From assembly GCF_039542305.1 (NCBI RefSeq), contig NZ_BAABHW010000007.1, forward strand, positions 62,001 to 126,000: 64,000 nucleotides of DNA. Reading direction: 5' to 3'. A model generated the notes under the pieces. The model saw only the letters and a list, made by a program, of their open reading frames with translations. It was not told the DNA's origin and did not search any database. The position numbers and the translations under genes were made by a program. Source of the DNA: Roseibacterium beibuensis. Its GTDB lineage: Bacteria; Pseudomonadota; Alphaproteobacteria; Rhodobacterales; Rhodobacteraceae. Positions 40,847 to 49,828 of the stretch are shown piece by piece (within the stretch, counting starts at the first letter, position 1; every line of letters starts with the position of its first letter).

Positions 40847-41325
40847 CACGCCGCCTCGGTCGGAAGATCCATCATCGCGGTAAACTCGCATTCCGCGGCG
40901 ACCTCGCCCTCGACCGTGCCGCGCGCCGCGAATTTCCAGACCTTGCCGCCGGGCTTGCCGCGCGTGACCTCGATGGCCAGTTCCAGCACGTCGCCGGGGC
41001 CGACCTTGCGGCGGAACTTGCACTTGTCGATGCCCATGAAATAAACGAGCAGATCCTGGTCGGCGAGGTTCGAGCTGACCCCCACCATCACGGCGGCCGT
41101 CTGGGCCATCGCCTCGACGATCGTCACGCCGGGCATGATCGGCACGCCGGGGAAATGGCCTTGGAAGTGCGGCTCGTTATAGGTGACGTTCTTGATCCCG
41201 ACGGCGGATTCGAAGGGCACGATATCGCGCACCTTGTCGATCAGCAGGAACGGATAGCGATGCGGCAGGATCCGCTGGATCATTTCGATATCAGCGATGG
41301 TCGGGGTCTCGGCCGTGCTCGTCAT
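40846..41325 (-). CDS. fabZ: 3-hydroxyacyl-ACP dehydratase
   Basis: FabZ dehydrates 3-hydroxyacyl-ACP in fatty acid synthesis and competes with LpxA for acyl chains. The 159 aa hotdog protein has ILPHRYPFLLIDKVRDIVP, NEPHFQGHFPGVPIMPGVT with the catalytic His, and VEAMAQTAAVM with the catalytic Glu. KCKFRRKVGPGDVLELAIEV follows. It is downstream of skp; the lpxD gene usually found between them is absent, the 116 bp gap holding nothing recognisable. Confidence 0.96.
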   Translation of the reverse strand: MTSTAETPTIADIEMIQRILPHRYPFLLIDKVRDIVPFESAVGIKNVTYNEPHFQGHFPGVPIMPGVTIVEAMAQTAAVMVGVSSNLADQDLLVYFMGIDKCKFRRKVGPGDVLELAIEVTRGKPGGKVWKFAARGTVEGEVAAECEFTAMMDLPTEAA

Positions 41326-41441
41326 CGGCGGCTCTCCTCAAACTCGGGTCTCGGGCCGCAGCGGCGCCGGGGGGCGCGCTTCAAGGCCAATGTCAGCCGG
41401 GGCTTAGCAACTTGGATGGGCCACGACAAGCAGGGCTGCGC

Positions 41442-42134
41442 CTACTCGGTCTCCTCTGCGCCCGACGGGGCGTCGGGGTCGGTTTCCAGTTCGACCGGTG
41501 GCGGCACGTCGGTGTCCTCCTGCGGGAGGACCGGGCTGTCCGGCGCGACCGGGTACACCCCATCTACCGAGATCAACGGTGTATCCCCGCCTTCCCCAAG
41601 TTCGCCGTCAATCCGCACGATGGCTGCGGCGGTGATATCCACGCTTTCGGCAGACAGGAGCACCGCGCGGCTGTCCATCAGGACGGCGGCGCCGCGGTCG
41701 CGGACCAGTTCGAGCAGGATCGGAAAGCTCAACTCGAAAAAGCGGCTTTGCGCCGCTTCGGCTTGCGTCTGCAGATCCCGCGCCTTGGCCGCCTGCGCGG
41801 CGCGAATTTCCTCGACACGCGTGTCGAATTCATCGGCCAGGGCCCGGAATTCCTCGGGGGCCATGGTGTCGCGCAATTCCGTGAGGTCCAGTTCTTCCTC
41901 GGTCAACTGCGCTTCGATGCGCCGGTTTTGCGCGGACAGGGCCGAAGACGCCGCCTCCAACTCGCGCTGAATGCGTTGCCCGAAGCGCGTGCCTGACACC
42001 AGTTGTTCCTGGTTCAGCACCACCACCCCACCTTGCGGCGGGGGGGCTGCGCTTTCCTGGGCCGCCAGCGGGGCGGCCAAGAAAGCAGCGGCCGCCAAGA
42101 TGGCGGCCGAGGCTGTTTTCGCAAGAAGACCCAT
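41442..42134 (-). CDS. OmpH/Skp family periplasmic chaperone
   Basis: A 230 aa Skp-like protein that would hold unfolded outer-membrane proteins in the periplasm for BamA. MGLLAKTASAAILAAAAFLA begins a signal peptide cut after PLAAQ. The mature start GGVVVLNQEQLVSGTRFGQR and the long coiled coil (about residues 55-150, with EELRAAQAAKARDLQTQAEA-like heptads) are typical. A proline- and acid-rich tail from about residue 195 (PQEDTDVPPPVELETDPDAP) is longer than in E. coli Skp. It is 10 bp downstream of bamA. Confidence 0.87.
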   Translation of the reverse strand: MGLLAKTASAAILAAAAFLAAPLAAQESAAPPPQGGVVVLNQEQLVSGTRFGQRIQRELEAASSALSAQNRRIEAQLTEEELDLTELRDTMAPEEFRALADEFDTRVEEIRAAQAAKARDLQTQAEAAQSRFFELSFPILLELVRDRGAAVLMDSRAVLLSAESVDITAAAIVRIDGELGEGGDTPLISVDGVYPVAPDSPVLPQEDTDVPPPVELETDPDAPSGAEETE

Positions 42135-42144
42135 GTCGTGCCGG

Positions 42145-44514
42145 TCAGAACCGCGCTTCGACCGAGAAATCGAAGGCTTGCGTTTCGTCGGTGTTCTGCT
42201 CGCCGAAGGCGTGGCTGAAGTTGAAGCGCAGCGGACCAAGGATGCTGTCCCAGAACAGCGACACACCGACGGCCTGACGCCAATACAGGTCGTCATCGAC
42301 ACTCCTTGCACCAACGGTGCTGTTGCCGCCATTCGTGTTGTCCAGGCCCCAGACGGTCCCGATATCGTAAAACACGCCGCCGGTGATGCCGTATTCATCG
42401 GGCAGCCCGATGGGGAAGCCAGCCTCGAACCGGGCAACAGCCATGTAGTTACCGCCGAGCGCCTCTCCGGTTGCGGTATCGTACGGCCCGATGCTGCGGG
42501 ACTCGTAGCCGCGCATCTGACGGGAGCTGAGGAAGAACCGGTCGGTCAGCCGGCTGTCGCCATCGAGAGAGAACAAAGCCCCCGTTTCAAAGCTGGCCCG
42601 CAGGTTCACCTCTTCGCGCATGACGGATGTCTCGGCGATGGCCAGGGCGGTGGCGCGCAGGAATTCGGCGTCACCGCCGAGGCCCGCGTATTCTGCCCCT
42701 ACCCGCAGCAAGACGCCGGCATTGGGGTTCAGACCGACGTCACGGCTGTCATAAGTATAGCTCAGGCCGATGATCGACGCGAGACGATCCCCATCGTCTG
42801 CCTGAATGATATCCGAGGTCTCGGTCGGATCGTTGATCGAGATATCGTCCCATTCAAGATCGTAAGACAGGCGCAGACGTCCCATCTCGCTCACCGGGAA
42901 GCTGACGGACGTTCCCAGCGAGACCCGCTCGGTGTCATAGGTCAGATCGTCGTCATCGGTCACCGTGTAGCCGGCGGACAGACCCAGCCCCACATCGCGC
43001 GCCATGAAATTCGGCTCGATGAAGGAGAAGTTCACGCTTTGGGAATCCGCAACCGTATTGAACCCGAAGGCAAGCCGCTGTCCCCGCCCGAGGAAATTGC
43101 TTTCCGCGAAGTTCACGGCAAGGCCCGGCCCGCTATCGGTGGAGTAGTTGGCCGTAAAGCCAAGCGACCCGGTCGGCTGTTCCTCCACGTCGACATCCAC
43201 CACGACCTGTTGCGGCGAGCTGCCCTGGCGTCCTTCGACCTGCACATCGGAGAAGAATCCCGTGGCGCGGATGCGTTCGGCAGCCTGACGGATCGCACGG
43301 GGGTCGAACGGGTCGCCTTCCACCGTGTCGAACTGGCGACGGATAACCCGGTCGAGCGTCGTGGCGTTGCCTTCGATGTCGATGCGCTCGACGAACACGC
43401 GCTCGCCGCGCGAGATCACGTATTCGACGTCCAAAGTCAGGCTGGCCGGGTTGCGCGTGATGCGCGGCTCGATGCGGACAAAGCGCAGGCCCTGTTGCGT
43501 CGCCAGGTTCTCCATCCGGCTGATCGCGTTGTCGATGATGCGCGGGCTGTAGGTGGCCCCTTCGCGCGTGCGGATCACCGAGCGATACTCGTTGGCATCG
43601 GCTTCGGGGATCTCGGACACGACCGAGACACGCCCGATATCGAAGCTCTGGCCTTCGCGGATGTTGAAGGTGACGAAATAGGCACCGCGATCACGCGAGA
43701 GTTCCGGCGTCACGGACAGGATCTCGAAATCGACATAGCCGCGATCAAGGTAGAAATTCGTCAGAAGCTCGCGGTCCAGCGCGATGCGGTCGTCGATGAA
43801 CGTGTCCGACCGGATGATGGCACGGAAAATGCCGGCCTGCGTGCTTTCGAGCACCTGGCGCAAGCGGCGGTCGGAGTATTCGCGGTTGCCAACGAAGGCG
43901 ATCCGCTCGGTTTCTACGACGCGGCCTTCGCTGACCTCGAAAACCAGGTCAACGCGGTTATCTTCGCGGCGGATGATGACGGGGTTCACCGTCGCCGTCA
44001 GGCGACCGGACTGACGGTAGGCGTCTGCGATGATCGCGGCATCCGCCTCGGCCACGGCGGGCGAGTAGACGCGGCGCGGCGCCGACTCGATCTGGGCCAG
44101 AAGATCTTCGTCATCGAGACGGCGGTTCCCCTCGATCGCGATCCGGTTGATCGCCGGGTATTCGCGCACCTGAATGACGAGCGTGTTGCCGCGCGGCAGG
44201 ATCTCGACCTCTTCGAAGAGGCCAGTCGTCTGCAACCGCTGCAACGCGTCGTTGACCTGTGCGGCGCTGACCGCGGTGCCGGGCTCGATCCCTGCATAGG
44301 CCAGGATCGTATCCGACTGGATCCGCTGGTTCCCTTCGACAACGAAATTCGAGAACCGGAAATTCTGTGCCTGCGCCGTCACCGGAGCGAGGGCGACCGC
44401 CATCGCAATTGCCATGGCGCCGGTCGAGAAGGCTGGAATTCGAGGCGAGGCATCCTTCACGACCAAAAGTCGGGAAGCCAAAACGGCGATCAAAACGCGG
44501 ACATGCCGGATCAT
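42145..44514 (-). CDS. bamA: outer membrane protein assembly factor BamA
   Basis: BamA is the central beta-barrel of the BAM complex that inserts outer-membrane proteins. The 789 aa product has a signal region near residues 30-50 (AIAMAVALAPVTAQA), five POTRA domains (about 55-420; for example FRFSNFVVEGNQRIQSDTIL) and a C-terminal barrel. The lid-lock motif appears as QMRGYESRSIGPYD, and the protein ends ARF with a terminal aromatic. The ATG at 44514 follows AGGGG. The N-terminus before the signal core is longer and more basic than usual. It precedes skp in the operon. Confidence 0.96.
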   Translation of the reverse strand: MIRHVRVLIAVLASRLLVVKDASPRIPAFSTGAMAIAMAVALAPVTAQAQNFRFSNFVVEGNQRIQSDTILAYAGIEPGTAVSAAQVNDALQRLQTTGLFEEVEILPRGNTLVIQVREYPAINRIAIEGNRRLDDEDLLAQIESAPRRVYSPAVAEADAAIIADAYRQSGRLTATVNPVIIRREDNRVDLVFEVSEGRVVETERIAFVGNREYSDRRLRQVLESTQAGIFRAIIRSDTFIDDRIALDRELLTNFYLDRGYVDFEILSVTPELSRDRGAYFVTFNIREGQSFDIGRVSVVSEIPEADANEYRSVIRTREGATYSPRIIDNAISRMENLATQQGLRFVRIEPRITRNPASLTLDVEYVISRGERVFVERIDIEGNATTLDRVIRRQFDTVEGDPFDPRAIRQAAERIRATGFFSDVQVEGRQGSSPQQVVVDVDVEEQPTGSLGFTANYSTDSGPGLAVNFAESNFLGRGQRLAFGFNTVADSQSVNFSFIEPNFMARDVGLGLSAGYTVTDDDDLTYDTERVSLGTSVSFPVSEMGRLRLSYDLEWDDISINDPTETSDIIQADDGDRLASIIGLSYTYDSRDVGLNPNAGVLLRVGAEYAGLGGDAEFLRATALAIAETSVMREEVNLRASFETGALFSLDGDSRLTDRFFLSSRQMRGYESRSIGPYDTATGEALGGNYMAVARFEAGFPIGLPDEYGITGGVFYDIGTVWGLDNTNGGNSTVGARSVDDDLYWRQAVGVSLFWDSILGPLRFNFSHAFGEQNTDETQAFDFSVEARF

Positions 44515-44735
44515 CGAATCCAACCCCTAGAATTCTTGCAGACATGAACTGCCTAGCTACTAGGCGACGGGTTGTCAAAACGATGGTGAGCAGGGATTGG
44601 GTCCTGGCGTGCCTTTATCACAACCTGTGGCCGTAGCGGCACGAAAACAGCCCCGCACGGACGCGTCCGAGCAGGGGGACTTGACGTGATTTCAGAAACT
44701 TCGGCGCTGAAACCGGGCGAGTCGCCCGACCTCGA

Positions 44736-44873
44736 TCAGATGACCTGAAGGAGCGACACCGCCCAGCCGGCGAGGGTCAGCGCGGCAACGATCAGAACGG
44801 GCACAAGCAGCCGGTCCGTGTTGAGACGAACGAACAGGGACAGCCCGCGATAGCTTTCGCTCATGAGTTTCAT
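44736..44873 (-). CDS. 45-residue single-span membrane protein between rseP and bamA
   Basis: A short gene with a near-perfect ribosome binding site (AGAAGGAGG, 6 nt before the ATG at 44873). The product begins MKLMSESYRGLSLFVRLNTD and continues with one hydrophobic helix, LLVPVLIVAALTLAGWAVSL, ending LQVI. The N-terminus is basic, so it should be cytoplasmic with the helix in the inner membrane. No family is recognised. It lies on the same strand as its neighbours, between the site-2 protease and BamA, and could regulate either; a second ATG at 44864 is possible. Confidence 0.7.
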   Translation of the reverse strand: MKLMSESYRGLSLFVRLNTDRLLVPVLIVAALTLAGWAVSLLQVI

Positions 44874-44982
44874 GACGCCCTCCTTCTGACGATGCGTTTA
44901 CAGAGGGTTAATGGTCGCGGAACGTGGCACGATTATGGCTTCGCGGCGACGATTTAGCGGAGAGCGGGCGGGCCAAAGGCGC

Positions 44983-46311
44983 TTACGGACAGAAGAGATC
45001 GTTGGTCAATGCGAACAGCATCAGGGACAGAAGCAGGGTAAGACCCGCCGTCATGAAGATGCGCAACGCCTTGTCCGACGGCGGCTTGCCCGCCACGGCC
45101 TCGTAAGCGTGGAAGACCAGGTGGCCGCCATCCAGCACGGGGATCGGAAACAGGTTCAGCAAACCCACGGCGGTCGACAACACGGCAATGAACCAGATGA
45201 AATCGTCGAGGCCCTGGCTGGCCGCCGCGCCGCTGGTCTCGGCGATGCCGATGGGCCCTTGCAGATTGCACGACGAAATCGCGCCGGTGATCATGTGCCA
45301 CAGGCCCGATAGCGACGAGCGGATGACGAAGATCGTCTGCTCGGCGCCGGCCATGAGCGCGCTCCCCGGTCCGACACGTTCGGTCACCGGATCGAAGATC
45401 AGGCCACCGGCAATGCCGATCAGCCAGCGGGTTTCGAACCCGCCATCGACCAGCGGCAAATCGGTACGGCGCGGTGACAGGGTTATGTCGAGCGTGTCCC
45501 CCGCGCGCCACACGGTCAGGTCCAGCGGATCGCCAGCCGACGCGTCCACCGCTTCGCGGAGCTGGGAAAAGGCGTGGACGGCCACTCCGTCAATCGCCTG
45601 GATCACGTCACCTTCCTCGATCCCCGCGGCTATGGCGGCAGATTGCGGCGTGACAGACTGCACGATGGGCAGCAGCGGGAACGAGGCCGTCACGGCCACT
45701 TCGTCTCCGCCCCTCTCGACGATGTAATCGACGGTCGGGGTCGGCTCCAGGGCGCGGGCGACCGTGTAGACATCGGCCAGCGTTTCCACCGGCTCGCCTT
45801 CGATCGAGAGGATACGATCGCCCTCGTCCAGGGTCACCATCTCGGCAGGCAGTGCGGCGGGTGTCCCCACGATGGGCGCCTCGACCGGCCGCCCGGCAAT
45901 CATCAGGACACTGGCGAAAATCGCGATGGACAGGATGAAATTGAAGACCGGCCCGGCCGCGACGGTCGCGGCCCGTGCCCACAGCGGCGCGCCATGCATG
46001 GACCTGCGCCGTTCGTCGACATCCAGCGCGTCGATGGCCGCCGCGTTCTTGCCGCTGGCTGCATCGGAATCGCCGAGGAATTTCACGTATCCGCCAAAGG
46101 GCAGCGCCGCGACCTGCCACTTGGTGCCGCGCCTGTCGACACGGCTGAACAGGACCGGCCCGAAGCCAAGCGAGAACACCTCCGCATGGATGCCCGACCA
46201 GCGCCCGACGATGTAGTGGCCGTACTCATGGATCGCCACGATGATCGAAAGCGCCGCGATGAACGCGATCAGGGTGAAGGCGAACCCGCCGAAATCGGGA
46301 ATGAACTCCAT
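44983..46311 (-). CDS. rseP: RIP (site-2) metalloprotease RseP
   Basis: An inner-membrane zinc protease that cuts anti-sigma factors and remnant signal peptides. The 442 aa protein has the zinc motif IVAIHEYGHYIVGRWSGI in the first helix and the LNLFPIPVLDGGHL (third ligand) motif near the C-terminus. Two PDZ domains lie between, with DRILSIEGEPVETLADVY and IEEGDVIQAIDGVAVHAFS. It follows dxr by 3 bp and precedes the 45-residue protein and bamA, the standard envelope-stress context. Confidence 0.95.
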   Translation of the reverse strand: MEFIPDFGGFAFTLIAFIAALSIIVAIHEYGHYIVGRWSGIHAEVFSLGFGPVLFSRVDRRGTKWQVAALPFGGYVKFLGDSDAASGKNAAAIDALDVDERRRSMHGAPLWARAATVAAGPVFNFILSIAIFASVLMIAGRPVEAPIVGTPAALPAEMVTLDEGDRILSIEGEPVETLADVYTVARALEPTPTVDYIVERGGDEVAVTASFPLLPIVQSVTPQSAAIAAGIEEGDVIQAIDGVAVHAFSQLREAVDASAGDPLDLTVWRAGDTLDITLSPRRTDLPLVDGGFETRWLIGIAGGLIFDPVTERVGPGSALMAGAEQTIFVIRSSLSGLWHMITGAISSCNLQGPIGIAETSGAAASQGLDDFIWFIAVLSTAVGLLNLFPIPVLDGGHLVFHAYEAVAGKPPSDKALRIFMTAGLTLLLSLMLFALTNDLFCP

Positions 46312-46314
46312 GAC

Positions 46315-47490
46315 TCAGGCTGTCTCCTTCTGATTGATGCAGGACCACGCACGGTCTCGTGCCATGTGGTCCACTTCCAGCACCTCCTCAAGGGTAGATG
46401 GGGGAATTGTGAGGCTGAATTCCGTCGACATCGCGTCAAGGGTGGCCTCGACGATGCCGGACATGTCCATGAACCCGATCCGGCCCGCGATGAAGCCATC
46501 GAGCGCGATTTCCTTGGCCGCGTTGAAGATGCAGCCCGCGCGCCCGCCGGTTTCCATGACGGCCTGCGCGATGCCGAGCGCGGGGTAGCGCCGCAAATCC
46601 GGCGCGCGGAATTCCAGCGTCGCGATCTGCGCAAGGTCGATGCGGTTGACGGGCAGGTCGCGCCGCTCGGGCCAGTTCAAGGCGTAGCCGATGGCGTGGC
46701 GCATGTCGGGCGCGCCCAGATGCGCCATGAGCGCGCCGTCGGTGAAGCCGACAAGGGCGTGGACGATGGATTGAGGATGCACCACGGCCTCGATCTTTTC
46801 GGGGCCGACGCCGAAGAACTCCTTGGTTTCAATCAGTTCCATCGCCTTGTTGAACATCGACGCGCTGTCGATGGTGATGCGCTGCCCCATGTCCCAGTTC
46901 GGGTGCGCGCCGGCATCGGCCACGGTGGCCTGGGCCAGCGCCTCCAGCGGCCAATCGCGCAGGCCCCCGCCCGAAGCGGTGATGATGATCCGCTCGACGG
47001 CGTCCATCTCCTCGCCCACCAGTGCCTGGAAGACGGCGGAGTGTTCACTGTCGACCGGCAGGATCGTGGCGCCATGCGCGCGGCCCTCGGCCAGAAGAAG
47101 CGGGCCCGCGGTGACAAGGCTTTCCTTGTTCGCCAGGGCCAGCGTCGTTCCGTGACGCAAGGCGCGAAACCCCGGTGCCAGGCCCGCCGCGCCGACGATG
47201 GCCGACATGATCCAATCGGCGGGCCGGTCCGCGGCCTCGGTCAAGGCCCCCTGCCCGGCTGCGGCCTCGACGCCCGATCCGTCCAGCGCGGCGCGCAGGT
47301 CTTCGAGGCGATCCTCGTAACAGGTGACCGCAAGGTCGGCGCCCAGCCGTTTCGCATCCTCGGCCAGTTGCGCGATATTCGCGCCGCCGGTCAACGCGAC
47401 GACGTCATAGGCGTCCGGGTCGCGCGCGATCAGATCGACCGTGTTCTGCCCAATCGAGCCGGTGGCCCCGAAAATACTGACCCTACGCAT
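46315..47490 (-). CDS. dxr: 1-deoxy-D-xylulose 5-phosphate reductoisomerase
   Basis: Dxr makes MEP, the second step of non-mevalonate isoprenoid synthesis. The 391 aa product starts with the NADPH motif MRRVSIFGATGSIGQNTVDL. TTLALANKESLVTAG and PVDSEHSAVFQALVGEE are substrate and metal sites; ITASGGGLRDWPLE and NWDMGQRITIDSASMFNKAM are signatures. The ATG at 47490 directly precedes the conserved start. It lies between cdsA and rseP; the products feed UppS (undecaprenyl diphosphate) in the same cluster. Confidence 0.96.
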   Translation of the reverse strand: MRRVSIFGATGSIGQNTVDLIARDPDAYDVVALTGGANIAQLAEDAKRLGADLAVTCYEDRLEDLRAALDGSGVEAAAGQGALTEAADRPADWIMSAIVGAAGLAPGFRALRHGTTLALANKESLVTAGPLLLAEGRAHGATILPVDSEHSAVFQALVGEEMDAVERIIITASGGGLRDWPLEALAQATVADAGAHPNWDMGQRITIDSASMFNKAMELIETKEFFGVGPEKIEAVVHPQSIVHALVGFTDGALMAHLGAPDMRHAIGYALNWPERRDLPVNRIDLAQIATLEFRAPDLRRYPALGIAQAVMETGGRAGCIFNAAKEIALDGFIAGRIGFMDMSGIVEATLDAMSTEFSLTIPPSTLEEVLEVDHMARDRAWSCINQKETA

Positions 47491-47495
47491 TCTGG

Positions 47496-48293
47496 TTACA
47501 TCCCTCCGGGAACGGGCGGGAACCGGGTCAGGCTTTCCACGATCAACAGCACCAGCGCCGCCCCCAACATTCCGTCGAACCGGTCCCAAAGACCGCCATG
47601 TCCGGGCAAAAGGGCCGAACTGTCCTTGACCCCGGCGCGGCGCTTGACCGCCGATTCCGCGATATCCCCCATCTGGCTGGCCATCGACAGCGCCACCGAG
47701 ACGCCGATCAACTCGATGCCCGAGTTCGTGACCGCCATGAAGGCCCAGCCGACAACAGCCGCGCCGATCCAGCCCGCCGTCGTTCCCGACCAGGTTTTCT
47801 TAGGGCTGACGCGGGGCCAGAACTTGGGGCCGCCGAAAATGCGCCCGGCGAAATAGCCGAAAATATCCGTCACGGCGACCACGAGAACCAGCCACAGCAT
47901 CCATGTCACGCCGAACTCGTCGCGGTGGATCATCAGGCCGAAACTGGCCAGCATGATCAGAACCGTCAGCACCAGGAACAGCGTGCGGTTGCGGTCGAGC
48001 ACGCCGATCCCCGCGATCCCGGCCAGCATCAGAAGCGGCAGACCCAGCCCCACCGGCAGAAGCTTGGCCGCCAGAAGCAGGCCCGCCGCCAAGCCACCAA
48101 GCATCAGCGACCGCTTGGGGCCGGCATCCAGCATCCGCGCCAGTTCCCAGATCAGGACCGCCACGATCGCGACGACCAGCAGGCTGAACCAGGGATGCCC
48201 CGCCCAGACCGCGGCCAACCCGACGGCCGCAATCAGCACACCTGTGACGAGCCGGGTCAGAAGGTCGGAGAAACTGTCGCGCGACAGCGACAT
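47496..48293 (-). CDS. cdsA: phosphatidate cytidylyltransferase
   Basis: CdsA makes CDP-diacylglycerol, the branch point of phospholipid synthesis. The 265 aa membrane protein has about eight helices and the signature SVALSMASQMGDIAESAVKR followed by KDSSALLPGHGGLWDRFDG. FGYFAGRIFGGPKFWPRVSP and KKTWSGTTAG are also typical. The ATG at 48293 was chosen over the GTG at 48299. It follows uppS by 7 bp and precedes dxr. Confidence 0.95.
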   Translation of the reverse strand: MSLSRDSFSDLLTRLVTGVLIAAVGLAAVWAGHPWFSLLVVAIVAVLIWELARMLDAGPKRSLMLGGLAAGLLLAAKLLPVGLGLPLLMLAGIAGIGVLDRNRTLFLVLTVLIMLASFGLMIHRDEFGVTWMLWLVLVVAVTDIFGYFAGRIFGGPKFWPRVSPKKTWSGTTAGWIGAAVVGWAFMAVTNSGIELIGVSVALSMASQMGDIAESAVKRRAGVKDSSALLPGHGGLWDRFDGMLGAALVLLIVESLTRFPPVPGGM

Positions 48294-48300
48294 GGGCACT

Positions 48301-49011
48301 TCAGACCAGCACCGCGCCGAAACGACGCTCGCGCGTTCCGAAGCGTTCCAGCACTTCGGCGAAAACCTCGGGGGTGAAGTCGGGCCAGAGCGTGTCGATG
48401 AACTCGTATTCCGAATAGGCCGACTGCCACAGGAGGAAATTCGAGATGCGCGCCTCGCCGCTGGTGCGGATCACAAGGTCCGGGTCGGGCAGGACATGGG
48501 TATCGAGATAGCGCGGGAAGGTCTCGTCGCAGATCTTGCGCGGGTCGAGCTTGCCCATCTTGACGTCATTGGCCAGGCGCCGCGCCGCGCGGGTGACTTC
48601 GTCCCGGCCGCCGTAATTCAGCGCGATTGTCAGGTTGGTGCCGGTATTCTCGGCCGTCATCAGTTCGAGCCCGTCCATCAGATCGACCAGCGTCGGCTCC
48701 AGCCGGACGCGATCCCCGATGAACCGCACGCAGACATTTTCATCGAACAGCGACTGTGCCTCGCGGCGGATGTAGCGCTTGAACAGCCGCATGAGCCCCG
48801 CGACCTCGGTCTGGGTCCGTTTCCAGTTCTCGGTCGAGAAGGCAAAGACGGTCAGGTAATCCACCCCCAACTCGGGACAGGACCGCACGATTTCCTTGAC
48901 CCGCCGCGCGCCGGCGTGATGGCCGATCAAACGCGGGCGATTGCGCATCTGCGCCCAACGGCCATTGCCGTCCATGATGATGGCCACATGCGTGGGCGAT
49001 GTGTCGGTCAT
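48301..49011 (-). CDS. uppS: isoprenyl transferase (undecaprenyl diphosphate synthase)
   Basis: UppS extends farnesyl diphosphate to the C55 carrier lipid for peptidoglycan and LPS. The 236 aa cis-prenyltransferase has VAIIMDGNGRWAQMRNRPRL with the catalytic Asp, GHHAGARRVKEIV, LTVFAFSTENWKRTQTEV, NYGGRDEV and PDLVIRTSGEARISNFLLWQ. It is between frr and cdsA on the same strand. Confidence 0.96.
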   Translation of the reverse strand: MTDTSPTHVAIIMDGNGRWAQMRNRPRLIGHHAGARRVKEIVRSCPELGVDYLTVFAFSTENWKRTQTEVAGLMRLFKRYIRREAQSLFDENVCVRFIGDRVRLEPTLVDLMDGLELMTAENTGTNLTIALNYGGRDEVTRAARRLANDVKMGKLDPRKICDETFPRYLDTHVLPDPDLVIRTSGEARISNFLLWQSAYSEYEFIDTLWPDFTPEVFAEVLERFGTRERRFGAVLV

Positions 49012-49082
49012 GGCTGGGGATCCTGTCCTGAGAGGGCTCGGGCGCGTGGTGGGCAGCCGGGCTGACTGCCGAAAGCAAGCGC

Positions 49083-49649
49083 TCAGACCTGCATGATCTC
49101 TTGCTGCTTGTTTTCCAGCGCCTCATCGACCTTGGCGATATGCGCATCGGTCATTTCCTGCACCTCGGCTTCCCAGAGCTTCTGGTCATCTTCCGACATG
49201 CCGGCGGCCTTGGCCTTCTTCACCTGGTCCATGCCGTCGCGCCGCACGTTGCGAATGGCGACGCGGGCGTGTTCGGCATATTGCGCGGCCACTTTGGTCA
49301 GTTCGCGGCGGCGTTCCTCGTTCAGCTCCGGGATTGGGAGCATGATGATGGTGCCGTTCAGCTGCGGGTTGATGCCAAGGCCGCTTTCGCGGATGGCTTT
49401 CTCGACCTTGCCGACCATCGACTTGTCCCAGACGTTGATCGTGACCATGCGCGGTTCCGGGACGTTCACGGTTCCGACCTGGTTGATCGGGGTCGGCTGG
49501 CCATACGCTTCGACCATCACGGGGTCGAGCATCTGCGAGGATGCGCGGCCCGTCCTGAGGGACGCGAATTCCGTGCGCAACGCGGCCAGTGCACCGTCCA
49601 TGCGGCGCTGCAGGTCATCGGTATCGATCTCGAGTTCATCCTCGGCCAT
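49083..49649 (-). CDS. frr: ribosome recycling factor
   Basis: RRF splits post-termination ribosomes with EF-G. The 188 aa product has LQRRMDGALAALRTEFASLR and GRASSQMLDPVMVEAYGQPT, then INQVGTVNVPEPRMVTINVW and ERRRELTKVAAQYAEHARVA. The ATG at 49649 gives the standard length; upstream extension is not supported. It is separated from pyrH by a terminator, so it likely has its own promoter in the 179 bp gap, despite belonging to the same ordered cluster. Confidence 0.96.
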   Translation of the reverse strand: MAEDELEIDTDDLQRRMDGALAALRTEFASLRTGRASSQMLDPVMVEAYGQPTPINQVGTVNVPEPRMVTINVWDKSMVGKVEKAIRESGLGINPQLNGTIIMLPIPELNEERRRELTKVAAQYAEHARVAIRNVRRDGMDQVKKAKAAGMSEDDQKLWEAEVQEMTDAHIAKVDEALENKQQEIMQV

Positions 49650-49745
49650 GGTGTCTGCCCACTCCTCTTCAGGCTCTTTGCCCGGGGTGATAGCGCGCCC
49701 CGTGGAAAACTTCCAGAACTCGATTGTAGCTCGATGAACGGAAAC

Positions 49746-49773
49746 GGAAAACGCCGCGCGATGGCGCGCGGCG
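49746..49773 (-). terminator. intrinsic terminator after pyrH
   Basis: CGCCGCGCG (49752-49760) and CGCGCGGCG (49765-49773) form a 9 bp stem with loop ATGG. On the minus strand it is followed by TTTTCC. It lies 56 bp after the pyrH stop and before frr. Confidence 0.8.
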
Positions 49774-49828
49774 GTCACAGGCCTTCAAAGCGAGAGAGCA
49801 AAACCGACGCGTGAGGCAGCGTGGTGGC

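Noticed and set aside
41971..44547. Plus-strand open frame of 858 codons
   Set aside because: Antisense to bamA; no signal peptide, domain or ribosome binding site. A by-product of third-position GC bias.
45574..47856. Plus-strand open frame of 760 codons
   Set aside because: Antisense to rseP, dxr and part of cdsA, all clearly recognised.
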